From Phellopilus nigrolimitatus (lineage: Eukaryota; Basidiomycota; Agaricomycetes; Hymenochaetales; Hymenochaetaceae): a stretch of DNA of 64,000 bases. Numbering within the stretch: the first letter of the stretch is position 1; every line of letters starts with the position of its first letter. A program made the translations under genes and the position numbers. The notes beneath the pieces were generated by a model. The model was not told the origin of the DNA. It did no database searches and worked only from the letters and a program-made list of their open reading frames with translations. Positions 11,733 through 22,604 of the stretch are shown in pieces. Where the stretch lies: the NCBI GenBank assembly GCA_021029095.1, contig JAJOHG010000008.1, positions 62,001 to 126,000 on the forward strand. The letters are read 5' to 3'.

Positions 11733-13995
11733 TCATATTCTCGACGTCAGCACAACGGGCAATTTGCCATTCTTCATTGTAAAGCAGTCCTCTAACTTTG
11801 TCTCCCATTCATGTGGGTCATAACCATCAGCGAACCGAATTTCGTAGCGCTGAATGATTAGGGCGACAACCATGCGCAACTCTGTAAGCGCGAGGCTGCG
11901 CCCTGCACAGTTAGCTGGGCCATACGAGAAGGGAATAAACGCCGCCATGTCCGTGATCACTTTCGGGTCACCCGAGTTCTTTTGCAAGTTCCTCGTAGCG
12001 CTCGAACGAAGCCAGCGTTCCGGCCAGAATGTATTAGGCGATGGACGGAAGTAGCGTGAGTCACGGTGAAGAGCGTATGGTGGAATGACAACGGCTGTAC
12101 CCTCAGGTATAAATCTGTGAATGTCATATATATCTATAAATAAAATGGGCGCTCTAAGCTGTCTTATTTCGAACCTGTCTCCGACCCATTTCCCTCCACT
12201 TCCGGCTTCAGGAGCGCGCTGTAAATATGTGGCAACCGCCGGCTGGAGACGCAGGGTTTCGTTACTTTAATGTTATTTGTCAGTAAGATTCTAGTGTCCC
12301 AAGCATAAACAGTAGTTTCACATAACCGCGTTAAGAAATTGCATCTTCATGAGCTTCGTGGAGTCGAATGGATCGCCCTCACCAGGCGGAAAAACGCCGT
12401 CTACTTCTTTCTGGAGTCGCCGATAGTCGTCCGGATTTCTAAGTAGATAGTAAAAGATCCCGCCAAGTGTTGAAGAGGTCGTATCGGAGCCAGCGACGAC
12501 AGCGAGCTGGCCATTTGAGATGATCTCTGCTTCCGTTGGCGGCGTCTTCTCGACACCGGTTTCATCAGTCTGCAGTCCCAGATATAAGCATACCGATACA
12601 CACTTTATTTGGAAAAGTTTCCAAGAAGATGATACTTACGAGATAGGAAAACAGGTCCTTCGATAGAGACCCGTTCTTCGAACGCGTTTGTGCCTTTTCA
12701 TTGCAGAACGAACGGAAGCGATCTATATTCCTTGTGAGGCCAGGAATACTGAAAAGGAAATACACCAGCCATGGAAGATGCTGCAAGATCGCCATGGACC
12801 TGAATGGTATGATTAGCCACATGACTCTGAATTATTAGAGATATGACGTACTCCATGGCGGCTTGCAACATTGTAAATACTCCTTCCTTGTCGCCACCAT
12901 CGCGCATGAGCTCGAAACCGCCCCCAAAACTGCGGGAATATCACATATTCATTAAAGCTATGCTGCTTATGGAAATTATTATCCTCACACCATGTCACCC
13001 ATGAAATCCGTTCTATTGAAAGCAATTAATATGACGTTTTATATACAAGGATAAAACAAGATCAAGCACTTACGTAAAGAAAATAAACCAGGACGCTAAA
13101 TCAACCTCAGATTTGCGCTTCTCCAACTCTCCTACAAGCTGCAGAGCACGCTTCGCTACAATTGGCTCGTAACCCTTAACGCCTGCAGTATTGAATGCGC
13201 GATTCCACGGCCTTCGGCGCCGCGCATGCTCGTGCGCGTTACGGATTGCGATGAGCTCTGGCGTTGTACCTGGACGACTACGAGCAGACCATACTAAATT
13301 GATGTGGGAGAATCCGCAGTATAAAAATAATATTCGGGACTGTGGTGAGCATATGCTACCCACTTGGTCCTTTCGGCATGCCATCCACTCCTAGAATGTA
13401 TGGGATTGCATTGACATCTACTATCGAAAGCTCATTCGGTCCTAGAAGTTTCAGAAAATGATTTTAATCAATTTCGAGCTAGAAAGATGAAGTACATCAA
13501 CTCACCAACACGGACATACTGTCCATATCGATCATGGAGCGCTTTATGATAAATATGATTCTTCCCTTTTGCCATCACCCATGAAGCCCAAAACTTTGAG
13601 ATTTTCGCAAGCAACGGGCCCGGGTATTGTCCGAGTGGGTGCCATGGAGAGAGACGATAGACAACTATGCTCGTAGCCAATGCAAAGTAGAACAAGATGA
13701 ACGAGCTCGAGAGTGCAAGGAAAACAGATTCTGGGAAGTGACCGGTAAAGAAGAGCGCAGGGACAGCAGGAACAGAAACGAGTAGAATGGAGTTGGCTAA
13801 GATATGACGAGTGTCGAGTTCGTATCGCTTGTATATCGCATGTACGAGCTGTAATTATGAGATTAGTGATTGATGATCCTGTTCATACAATGAAAGATCG
13901 ATAATACTCGCCAAAGCGCAAGCCACGTCGGTTATAAGTGCATCACGGAGTGAAATACCTAGCAAACCGAACGCCGGGAACGTAGGAGTACCCAT
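11733..13995 (-). CDS. Cytochrome P450 monooxygenase, tandem copy 1
   Basis: Ten exons (13995-13912, 13848-13506, 13441-13364, 13293-13074, 13012-12989, 12929-12852, 12799-12640, 12569-12322, 12264-12175, 12114-11733) give 568 aa. The N-terminus has hydrophobic membrane-anchor segments, followed by the Pro-rich hinge YPGP. I-helix AGSDTT lies at about 355-360 (oxygen activation), ExxR as ETLR (414-417), the PERW motif in exon 10, and the haem loop FSYGPANCAGR with ligand Cys511. All key residues are present, so it should be an active ER-bound monooxygenase; the substrate is unknown. Exon 5 is a 24-nt microexon (region FMGDMVFGGGFELMRD spans two introns). Intron 1 starts with GC (TTG|GCGAGT), whereas the neighbouring copy has GT there. 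Related to the copy at 15414-17741 by tandem duplication. The resemblance to fungal high-nitrogen-induced P450s (CYP67-like) is from memory and unsure. Confidence 0.9.
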
Positions 13996-15413
13996 ATATG
14001 CCTTTTATCAGGCTTGATCGACGATATCACACCAGAGAATCAAAGACTTCTAGGGATCAGAAAGACTGCAGACAAGGGCTGACTTTCTTGTGCGCTCGTT
14101 TATATCGGGGGTATTGGTTCGGGGACCGGTCATGGTTCTACGCATCTCGCCGATGAAAAACGCCGTACTACGCCGAGAGAAGGCTCAGACGACTTCCTGC
14201 CCGATGCCAGACTCCGCAGCCGAAATGCGGGCGCCGCATACCGCGATGCACAAGACCACAAGCAGTAGATCTTCGGCATCGCACGTGTACGGAGGATTCA
14301 GAACCAAAACCATCGAATGTCGATGGATTCCATAGTGGTCCTTGAAGACACGATCAATTATTTGTTTCGCAATCAGCTTGTGACAACTGCACTTGTAATG
14401 AGCCAACCGTTCTCCCATGACCATGGTCCACCCACGATCCTGTTCAAAAGAATGCTGATGCTTGAGCTTAAAACCTGAATGAGAGCACCAATGGCCTTTC
14501 GTACGCTATAAATCGGCCGATTAAAGCGGATGGCAAGATCGTTCATGTACGTACGCATCTCGATCGCTCTCCAAAGTATCCAGATCCTTTTGGTATCCTT
14601 TGTCATGCAAACTTTAAGCCAGCTCCTGTTCTATTTGAATAGAAGTGAGAAAAGATCAAGAACGCATAATAGATAACGTTCAAACAAACCATGAAGTCGA
14701 TTCTTTACATAGTAGCAGCTTCTATCAGCATAAGGGGGAGAGGATTATTGATTGACGGACGGATGTAAACATGGTCGAGTGACTCGAGTTCACATCGTTC
14801 CTCATATCCTCAACAAGACAGTTCCTGAGCTAGTATCTTTGACGCTTCCCCCAGCTGCGTTGGGACTTCAGTCTGATATGTTCGGAAAACCGACTCAAAC
14901 TGGATTTCTCATTTCGTTCCAGTTCTGTAAAGTCATGATTGTCGCAAACGCTGAAAACGAGGCAGGGACGATGCGTCAAGATCTACGGAGAAGTGATACG
15001 GCCTTCAAGAGCGAGGAAACAAGATAGTGCTCAAGGAACAAATGCTCAATCACGTGTTAAAAACGCGTCAAAAGCTTACGTAAATTACATTACGCAATCC
15101 CATGCGCCGAACAGAAGACTCAACTGCGTAGACTATAACCGACAAAGTACGCAAGAGAAGAATGCTTGTGGCCAGGGTGGATGCAGTTCTAGGCCGTCCC
15201 GTACAATCATTCGGTCTTCGGTCGCACACGCATTCGCATCTATGTATTCGCAGACTTCAGATAGTCGTGCATTCTATGGACATGAAATCGAAATAAATCT
15301 GTCGCTTCGCAAGCAGCCACTGCTGGCTAAGTATTCCTACAGTACCCCAATCGCTCGCTCTCGGCCTCGTCGGACTACCGTTACTCGCCCTGATACTAGT
15401 AATATGCTCAATT
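13996..15413. other. Intergenic region between the two P450 genes
   Basis: 1.4 kb with no conserved open frame on either strand. It should hold the promoter of P450 copy 1 and the 3' flank of copy 2. Confidence 0.5.
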
Positions 15414-17741
15414 TTATGCCCTCAGCGAGAGCACCACAGGCAGCTCTGTCGGCTTCATCACAAACAAGTCCACCATATCCTCCTCCCATCGGCGCGGGTC
15501 ATACCCGTCAGCGAAGCGCATCTCAAACCGCTGCATGAGCAGCGCAACGACGGCACGCATCTCCGCGAGCGCGAGGTTCTTGCCCGCGCAGTTCGCGTGG
15601 CCGGCCGAGAACGGGATGAACGCGGACACGTTCGTCACGACCGGCGCCGTCCCAGGGAGCTTCTCTGACTTGGCGTTGGCGGACGACTGGAGCCACCGGT
15701 CCGGCCAGAATTTCTCGGTCGCGGGCGAAAAGTAGCGCGGGTCGCGGTGGAGGACGTATGGTGGGATGTTCACAGCCGTGCCTTCAGTCAGGAAGCTTGA
15801 AAGAGAACAACGGGGGCTCATCAGTTTCCGATTTTGAAAGACTGCCGAGGTGTGATCGAATACGCACTGGTTGCCAATCCATTTGCCTCCCGTTCCTTTC
15901 TCCGGCGCGCGCTGAATACCAGTTGGCACGGCAGGTTGGAGACGCATCGTTTCGTTTCTGCATAACACGACCAGTTCTGTCAGCTTAACCGAACACACGT
16001 GTGAAACAGATGAAACCACAACTACGCACATGACCGCGTTCAAGTACTTCATATCAGCCAGGCGCGATCCATCAAACGGATCGCCCTCGCCAAGTGGAAA
16101 CGCCTCGTCGACCTCGCGCTGCAAGCGCGCGTATATCTCGGGGTTCGTAAGCAGGAAGAAAAACACCCCACTAAGTGTCGTCGACGTCGTGTCTGATCCC
16201 GCAACGATTGCGAGCTCGCCACTCGCGACAATGTCCTCCATCCTCGACGCCGAAGTTTTTGACGTATCCTCGTTGCCTTCATTGATCTGGAGTTAGGAAA
16301 GTCAGATTAGGGGTATTATGATTACATCGAAATGGGGCTATATTGGCATGCAGAAATGAATGGAACCGGACTTACCAGATGATAAAAGAGATCCTTCGAG
16401 AAAGACCCCTTCTCCTTGCGCTGCGCAGCGCATTGGATAGTGAAGTTCCTGAATTTCACGACCGCCTCGGTCGCGAAAGGAATCTTGAGCAGCATGCGCG
16501 TCGCCCATGGAATATGCATCTGCCAGGCGATCACGCTGATAAGGACAAGTACGAAAAAATCGATTAATGTTAAGCACAGAAAAAATGATCGCAAGACGTG
16601 AAACGCACTCGATTCTGTCGACCAACATCTTCCAAACGCCGTTAACGTCGCCGTCGCGCATGAGCTCGAAGCCGCCGCCGAAACTTCGCTCTGTTGTCAG
16701 ACAAAATCCCCACAAAGACACCATTTGGAAACTCACGCCATATCGCCCATGAAGTCGAACCTATACCGATGCTTCGGTCAGTTCTCACAATACGCAGAAC
16801 AGTGCAGATGTCGCAGCGAGCCACTCACGCGAAGTATATCAGCCACGTCCCGAGGTCGACGGTCTCCTTTGCAAGCGCGCGCTTCTCGAGCTCGTCCGCG
16901 AGCTGAGAGGCGCGGCGTGCGATCGCAGGCTGATACTCGCGAACGGACACGGTGCTGAATGCGTGCGTCCATGGCACGCGCTTCGCTGCGTGGACCGTGC
17001 TGCTGCGAGTCGCAATGAGACTCGGTTCTGCGTCGGGGTTGCGGCGACCATCCCACACTGAATAGGATCCAAATGAGTCTAACATTCACTCAAGATACAT
17101 TGTAGAAGAACGAACTCGGTCCTCTGGGCATGTCTGGCGCAAGAAGCGCGGGCAAGAGGTCGACATCGGCAAACGAGAGCTCATTCGGACCTGAGCAAAT
17201 AATCCGTTTGTGAGAATCCAATATACTTATCTTTGAAATAGTCTGAACTCACCCAGACGCACATACGGCCCATGCTTCCTATGCAGCGCCGCAATCACGC
17301 GATGCTGTTCGCCCTTCAAGATGACTACGATAATCCAGAACTTCGAGAGCTTGGCGAGTATTGGTCCTGGGTACTTTGCCAGAGGATGCCACGGTGAGAG
17401 GCGGTAGACTGCGATACTCGAGAGGAGAGACGCATAGAATGTCGAAAAGCCAATGATATACGCTGAAGCTGCTGTCGCGAAGTGTGCACGGAGAAAGGAG
17501 GAGGCAAGTGTCGGAGTAGCAACAAGCAAGGCGAGCGTGGGCAAGTAGCTCGAGGGTTGGAATTCATACTTTTTATAGATCATGTGCGTGGCCTGGTACG
17601 ATCCGCGTAGTCAGGGCTCAGTGTGTTACTGCTGCATTCAGAAAGGACGCTTACCAAGGCACTCGCAACGACGAACAGGATGGCATCGCGAAATTCGAGC
17701 CCGGGGAGGTCCTCTAGCTTGTAGTTTGTGGGAATCAACAT
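15414..17741 (-). CDS. Cytochrome P450 monooxygenase, tandem copy 2
   Basis: Ten exons (17741-17655, 17592-17253, 17190-17116, 17057-16829, 16760-16737, 16683-16609, 16535-16376, 16286-16030, 15957-15868, 15795-15414) give 572 aa. Intron positions and phases match copy 1 throughout; exons 5, 7, 9 and 10 have the same length in both (24, 160, 90 and 382 nt). It has the YPGP hinge, I-helix AGSDTT (about 359-364), ExxR as ETMR (418-421) and haem loop FSAGHANCAGK with Cys515. The start MLIPTNY was preferred because it gives a first exon of 29 codons, close to the 28 of copy 1; an in-frame ATG at 17765 is possible. Third-position GC looks higher than in copy 1, consistent with divergence after duplication. 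Predicted membrane-bound oxidase of unknown substrate. Confidence 0.9.
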
Positions 17742-19429
17742 CTTGCAATGAAGGCGAGTCGGCATCTTAGCAGGTGCGGGCGCTCTTATAATGAAAGCAG
17801 CTTCCCCGAGACCGAGCGTGCACGCAAGCTTGTTTACGCGTCAAGGACCTATCAAATGACGCATACAGCTATCTGCTGACCTGAAACCCGGCGAAGAGTT
17901 CTACGGACGCGCTTCCAGCAGAGCTTTTACATTTGCGGCTTGACCAGATTGCCAATCTGATCGCATCAGAAGCTGCGAAGAGCGGTCTAAACGCAGTGCG
18001 CGAAGTCATCGAACCAGCGGTGAACGATGGGGTAGATAGGAACACAACACAACATCTGACCTCCCTCCACAATTTAGAGACAGGATAGAAGGAAACGAGG
18101 TAACCTACTCACTTTTCGTTCCATTTTGCCCATCTCTAGTCTTCGTTAAAGAAATGCCAGTCATCTTCACATATGAGTCTGCTGCGGCCGCTATTCATCC
18201 ACGGCCGCTCATGGCCATCAGCGACCAACGCGGTCTGTGACAGTAGAGGAGGACATCGCGAATCAATGGGAACGGCGTTTCGATCTCCCCGTTTGTACCC
18301 GCCAAAATAAAGCCGCCCCTGAACAACATGTCTGGCGAGTCGAAATGGGTTTATTTCACATTTCACAGCATACATTCATGCGCTCAGCCATGGTCTGCGT
18401 TCTGTTTCGATTTTCTTCTTCACAGGACCTCCACGCATGTAAAGCCATTAACTGGATGTTTCGCTCAGTACTTCCTGCTTAGACAGATTTTTTCTCTTCC
18501 GATGCACTGGTATGAATTTCTGCCGAAAGATTTTGAACAAACGAGTTCTGCTGGAACAGGACTACAAACCGATTTTTGAATGAGTCCTCGTACTCTGTTA
18601 GGGACTTTATTTCAATCTTCCGGCTGGTCTTCGGCTCTCGACAACTCTCGTCTTCTCACTTCCTGATCGGCTTCGACTCTGGTTGCATTGCCACGAACTT
18701 TATCACGAAAGAAACGCGACTGTTAGGACTATATGAGTCGGCTTTCGACAGACTCTTTCTAGTTTCTCCCGTCGATGGCGGAGCAGTTTGAGCTGCCCGC
18801 CGTGCACTGTCTTCCTGCCTCTGCGCGCCTGTTTTCAGAGTCTTACGGGCAGCATGCGCTTTAGTTGCCTCAAGAATGCGCACGGACAGCCTGGAGCAAT
18901 TTGGTCGTACGTTGTGAAGACAGCGATTCATAGCTTTTTGACGGCGCGGCCGCTGATATCGGTTGTGCTTCATCTTCGGGCTCCCACACGTGTCACCGAG
19001 GCGGTATCCGTCCAGGCTTCTTTGGCGCCAATGAGCGTGATCTACGGCGCGTTCTGCTTACTGCAATGGTGAATTCGCCGAGATTGTATGAATTACGCGC
19101 TGCTGCTATCCTTGCTCAGTCTCGTTCGAGCTGCGCCACTCGTCCGCGCTCGTGCAAAAGCTACCAGGCTACGCGGAGGTCTCACTCCGGCCCGCACGAT
19201 TTCCCGTTCTTCTTCACCTCCGCAGGTTCTCCGTCTTCACGCCCTCGGACCCGTCTCCCTCCTCGGCATGCGCACGCGCCTCTCTCAGCTGTCCCTATCC
19301 GCCTCCGCGTCCTTCGCTCTCTTCGCGTCCTCACCTCCCTTGCACGCGAGCACGGCAAGGGCACAGAGGCCATCCGCGCACTATCTCGCGGAGCTCCTGG
19401 CCTCGAATGCATGCCTCCCGTGCGAGCTA
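17742..19429. other. Intergenic region with coding-like debris
   Basis: No complete gene. On the plus strand 17921-18087 reads as a helical peptide (RLDQIANLIASEAAKSGLNA...) ending in TAG, possibly a relic of an unidentified gene. 18600-18845 is one copy of a dispersed repeat described separately. 19066-19430 is GC-rich with several overlapping frames but no motif; it may contain the eroded front part of the P450 relic that follows. Confidence 0.4.
18600..18845. repeat. Diverged dispersed repeat, copy 1
   Basis: This stretch aligns by eye, in the same orientation, with 21238-21510. Shared blocks include CTGGTTGCATTGCCA, TTTATC.CGAAAG.AACGC, CTTCCTGCCTC and the end AGAGTCTTA/AGACTCTTA. Read on the minus strand both copies encode a similar peptide with the core AMQPE.K. 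Identity (transposon relic or gene fragment) unknown. Confidence 0.6.
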
Positions 19430-20245
19430 GAGCGTGCGTGCGTGTACTACGGAGATGCTGCATGAGGAGAAGCATTCAACTCGTTCTATATCCCGAAGCT
19501 TAGTCGAAGCTTCGAGAAGAGGTGACTGCGGCGCGCAAGGAGCACGGAGACCTCGAATACGACATACTCATGTGTCTGCCTTATCTCGACGCCGTCTGCC
19601 GTGAAACGCTGCGTATGTTCCCTCCCGTCCCGCAGGTAAACCGCACGTAAGTCTATTTGCCTTGTTCTATATCCACTAAACTAACACGACGTGATTTTCA
19701 AAGCGCGAGAAAGGATATCGTCCTTCCCCTCCTTTTGCCAATGAAGGCAGCTGATGGAAGGACAGAAATCAAAGAAGCCCCATTGAAGAAGAATACGAAC
19801 GTCGTTGTCTCTGTCTTAAATGCCAACCAGAGCAAGCGCATCTGGGACGAAGATGCGGAGGAATGGCAGCCGCTGGCTCAAGCCGCTTCCGGAAAGCGTG
19901 ACGAAGGCGCACCTCCCGAGTGTATATGCGTCGATGTGAGCCTTTTTTTTGCGCAATATGAAACCATGTTACTCAGATTGCGTAATCTAGGATGATATGC
20001 TTCGGTGGCGGTAGGGCTTGCATGTACGTTCTTCTATAACATCCCACAGAATGCGCTTATCTGATCAGCGATGATACAGAGGGTTTATATTCGCCGAACT
20101 GGAGATGAGCAAGCACTCAGTATTCACTAGGAGTTTGACTTATTTTACAGAACTATTTCTTTCGATACTTCTCGAATCGTTCTTCTTCGAGCCAGGCCCG
20201 GACATTTTCTGGACGATGAACGTTCTACAGGCTCCTGTTCATGTA
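19430..20245 (+). pseudogene. Cytochrome P450 relic, C-terminal half with nonsense codon and 5-nt deletion
   Basis: Recognisable P450 pieces follow each other with introns still in place: YPEA*SKLREEV, then YLDAVCRETLRMFPPVP (K helix with ExxR), ARKDIVLPL, NVVVSVLNANQSKRIW, a haem loop reading CFGGGRACI across an intron, then GFIFAELEMS and LLESFFFEPGP. TAG at 19501-19503 stands where relatives have Gln. After EEWQP (about 19872) five bases are missing, removing the E and R of the usual PERW motif and shifting the frame; the correct downstream frame resumes as WLKPLPESVTKAHLP. The N-terminal half and the I helix are not found. The family differs from the two tandem P450s nearby. It cannot make an active enzyme. 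Confidence 0.85.
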
Positions 20246-20262
20246 ATCATTTTCCGCAACCA

Positions 20263-20940
20263 TCAGTAGTCCTGCGCGATCTGGCTGTCGCCCTGCTGCT
20301 TGGCATGATACTTCGCTTTCTCCTTGTCGATAGAGTTGAGCTAAATAAAACGTTACATTAGCACCGTTCAAAGTGTCTTTTCAAGCCAAAACTACTCACT
20401 CCCTTGGTCTCTACCTCGCGGTCAACGAAAGCGCCAGAGAAACCAGCCCTGGATGAGTATAATCAGATACCGAAATAAGTCAGCAATGAAGCAAAGCGTG
20501 CGCACAGGAGCTCCTTTGCCTCCGCATGTGACGCGGGCTTGCCATTCTTCGCGACGTGCTTCTCATAAGCCTTGGAAGCCTCGTAGGCTTAAAACATAGA
20601 GCCACGTTAGCTCGCCTTCAGAAACAGAGATCTGTCAGCACACCAGCAGCACCGCCAAGAGCCTCGTGGCCTAGTGACGCTTTATGTTCAGAACTGGTAG
20701 ACTTCTCCTGGTACCTATCGTAATTAAAAATAATAAAGCCAGTCAATGCATGTTATGTTACCTATTCAAATGCAACTTACTAAAGTCACAGTGTCGCCAG
20801 CAGAAAATGGGTTAAGAAGCGACAAGGTTAAAGAGCGCCAGTCAGCGTCGATCCCGACGTGCTCGGGAAGCGGACGCAAGTATACGCACCTCATTGTTGG
20901 CCTGAGTCTGGTCAGAGTCGTGGTGACTAAACAAACCCAT
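20263..20940 (-). CDS. CipC-like small stress protein
   Basis: Exons 20940-20888 (end uncertain), 20714-20644, 20587-20506, 20448-20400 and 20340-20263 give about 110 aa starting MGLFSHHDSDQTQANNE. The body (EHKASLGHEALGGAAGAYEASKAYEKHV, GKPASHAEAKELLAGFSGAFVDREVETKG, IDKEKAKYHAKQQ) matches the concanamycin-induced protein C family of small soluble fungal proteins. Members are known from expression studies as induced by drug or wood-growth stress; their biochemical role is unresolved. Length and order of motifs are normal for the family. The first intron is the weak point: frame requires exon 1 to end in GAGGT with a GC donor (173-nt intron), or an unseen microexon lies inside. A TATATAAA box lies about 105 bp upstream of the ATG. 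Confidence 0.82.
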
Positions 20941-21037
20941 GGTAATACTACAGTGCTGTGCGTATAGGGAGCTGAGTAGAGTATCTGGTAGTTGGAGAGG
21001 GAGCTTGATAACCACCAGAAGGAAAGAAAAAAGGAGG

Positions 21038-21045
21038 TTTATATA
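21038..21045 (-). promoter_or_regulatory. TATA box (TATATAAA) of the CipC-like gene
   Basis: On the minus strand TATATAAA lies about 105 bp upstream of the start codon at 20940, a spacing also seen for the PWP/RW genes in this window. A strong TATA box fits an inducible gene. Confidence 0.6.
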
Positions 21046-21237
21046 CCTGCAGTGCTCCATGACGTCGCGCTGTTCTAAAAATAGCTGAAATGGTGACCCC
21101 GCTCTTTGTGGTGAGCGATTGAACTGGAACTGTCGCTGGTGGAGCCTACTACGTACTTACGAAGATAGTATGCATTGGGAGCCTTGGGAGTTTCTGTAAT
21201 ACTCAAATTCTCGTCTGTAGCGTACATGTATTGTCGA

Positions 21238-21510
21238 TGTAAGCTCCCTCAAATACTTTCTGCCTCTGGTCTTCTGGTAGATCTTAACTCCCGTCAATTT
21301 TCATCGTTTCCCTCCCTGCGCGACTTCCTTTCTGGTTGCATTGCCATTAGCTTTATCGCGAAAGGAACGCAGTCATCAGGTCTGCGAGGCTGTGTGAGCT
21401 GGCCGTTGTCCGATTCCCCCCTGGCTTTCTTTGTCATTGACAAAAAAATTTGAGCAGTCCATGTTGCAATCTCTTCCTGCCTCCGTGCGTCTACCTTCAG
21501 TAGACTCTTA
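21238..21510. repeat. Diverged dispersed repeat, copy 2
   Basis: Same-orientation partner of 18600-18845; see that entry for shared blocks. This copy carries an extra A-rich stretch (GACAAAAAAATTT) in the middle. Confidence 0.6.
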
Positions 21511-22315
21511 TATATGGTAAATTGGCACATTCAGACCTTGATATTGACCTTGCTAAGCCCGCAATCTATCTGTCGATCACAGCATAGTCTAGACAAATTT
21601 CCTCGGGCTTTCGTGTCTTCATCATTCAGGCCATCGTCTTTTCGATAGTACAACTCTTAGCGTGGAGCGTGAAGTCAAGTGTGGAGTATGTAATAGACGC
21701 GTCGATCTCTTAGTCGTCATCATTTCGTACACGGATCCGGAAGCTCGCTCGGAGCTCATGATTCGCTGATATATCAGAATATCCAACGCAAGTCGCCAGC
21801 TGGGTATGTAGAATGATCCTTATTTGACTATACACCGCCAACTGAGTCAAATGTTGTTAAGATAAACAGAGGTATACGCCTTAGAAGTGTCACAAATAGT
21901 GTCGAATAATGGATCGTGGAAATGTTGATATGGGATTTTTTGGAAAAACATAATTGAAATGTTTTAATTAAATACCCGTATTATGTTCAGGACAAACTGG
22001 CGAAAAAACGGAATTTTTTTTAGTAAATTAAGATTTACATTTCTGTAATTGGGGGATATCATGTAAGGTTTTTTAATGCTACAACAAGTGTTAATACAGG
22101 GCTTGTGTTGTGTTGTAAGGCCGATGGGCAGCAAGATCGGTATTACATTTTGTACTTATTTATGCAAGATTTGCCCAGATGTTGGTTGAGGATTAGCCGA
22201 CAAATGTTTTTTAGACATTTTCGGAGACATCCGAGTGATGTATCTTGAGGCGTTCAAACAACTTCGACCAAAAAGTAATCTATATATAGGAAAACATGTA
22301 GTAATTACACAAGGC
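21511..22315. other. AT-rich intergenic region left of the transposon-like element
   Basis: From about 21860 the base composition becomes strongly AT-rich with poly-T runs and no coding potential. It is the insertion environment of the element that starts at 22324. Confidence 0.5.
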
Positions 22316-22323
22316 AGAGGTGC
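22316..22323 (+). repeat. Target-site duplication, left (AGAGGTGC)
   Basis: Eight bases identical to 25203-25210, directly outside the terminal inverted repeat. Eight-bp duplications are typical of hAT-superfamily insertion. Confidence 0.85.
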
Positions 22324-22341
22324 TAGGGCATACCACGAGTC
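22324..22341 (+). repeat. Terminal inverted repeat, left
   Basis: TAGGGCATACCACGAGTC, an 18-bp perfect inverted match to 25185-25202. Further inward the two ends share only the short ACCCGTG/GACCCGG motifs. Confidence 0.9.
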
Positions 22342-22604
22342 TTTAGAACCCGTGGAAACCCGTGACCCGACCCGGACTGCAGATCCGCATTCACGGATCA
22401 CCCGTTCACGGGTGATCCGTGGGAAATGGTTTTTCGCGGGTCCGGGTTGAGATTTCTCGATTTTTCAATACCCGTGGGTAATTTCCACGAGTCTCCTTCA
22501 CGCTCTTTCACTCGAGTCTGCCGCTGCTCATCAGCAGTAGCAAAAATGGCACTGTCGAGAATACGTTCAGCTACGCGCTCGAGCACGAAGCCGCTGCGTT
22601 CTTC

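Noticed and set aside
8602..17741. Secondary-metabolite gene cluster (ABC transporter plus P450s)
   Set aside because: No polyketide synthase, peptide synthetase, terpene synthase or pathway regulator is present; proximity alone is not enough.
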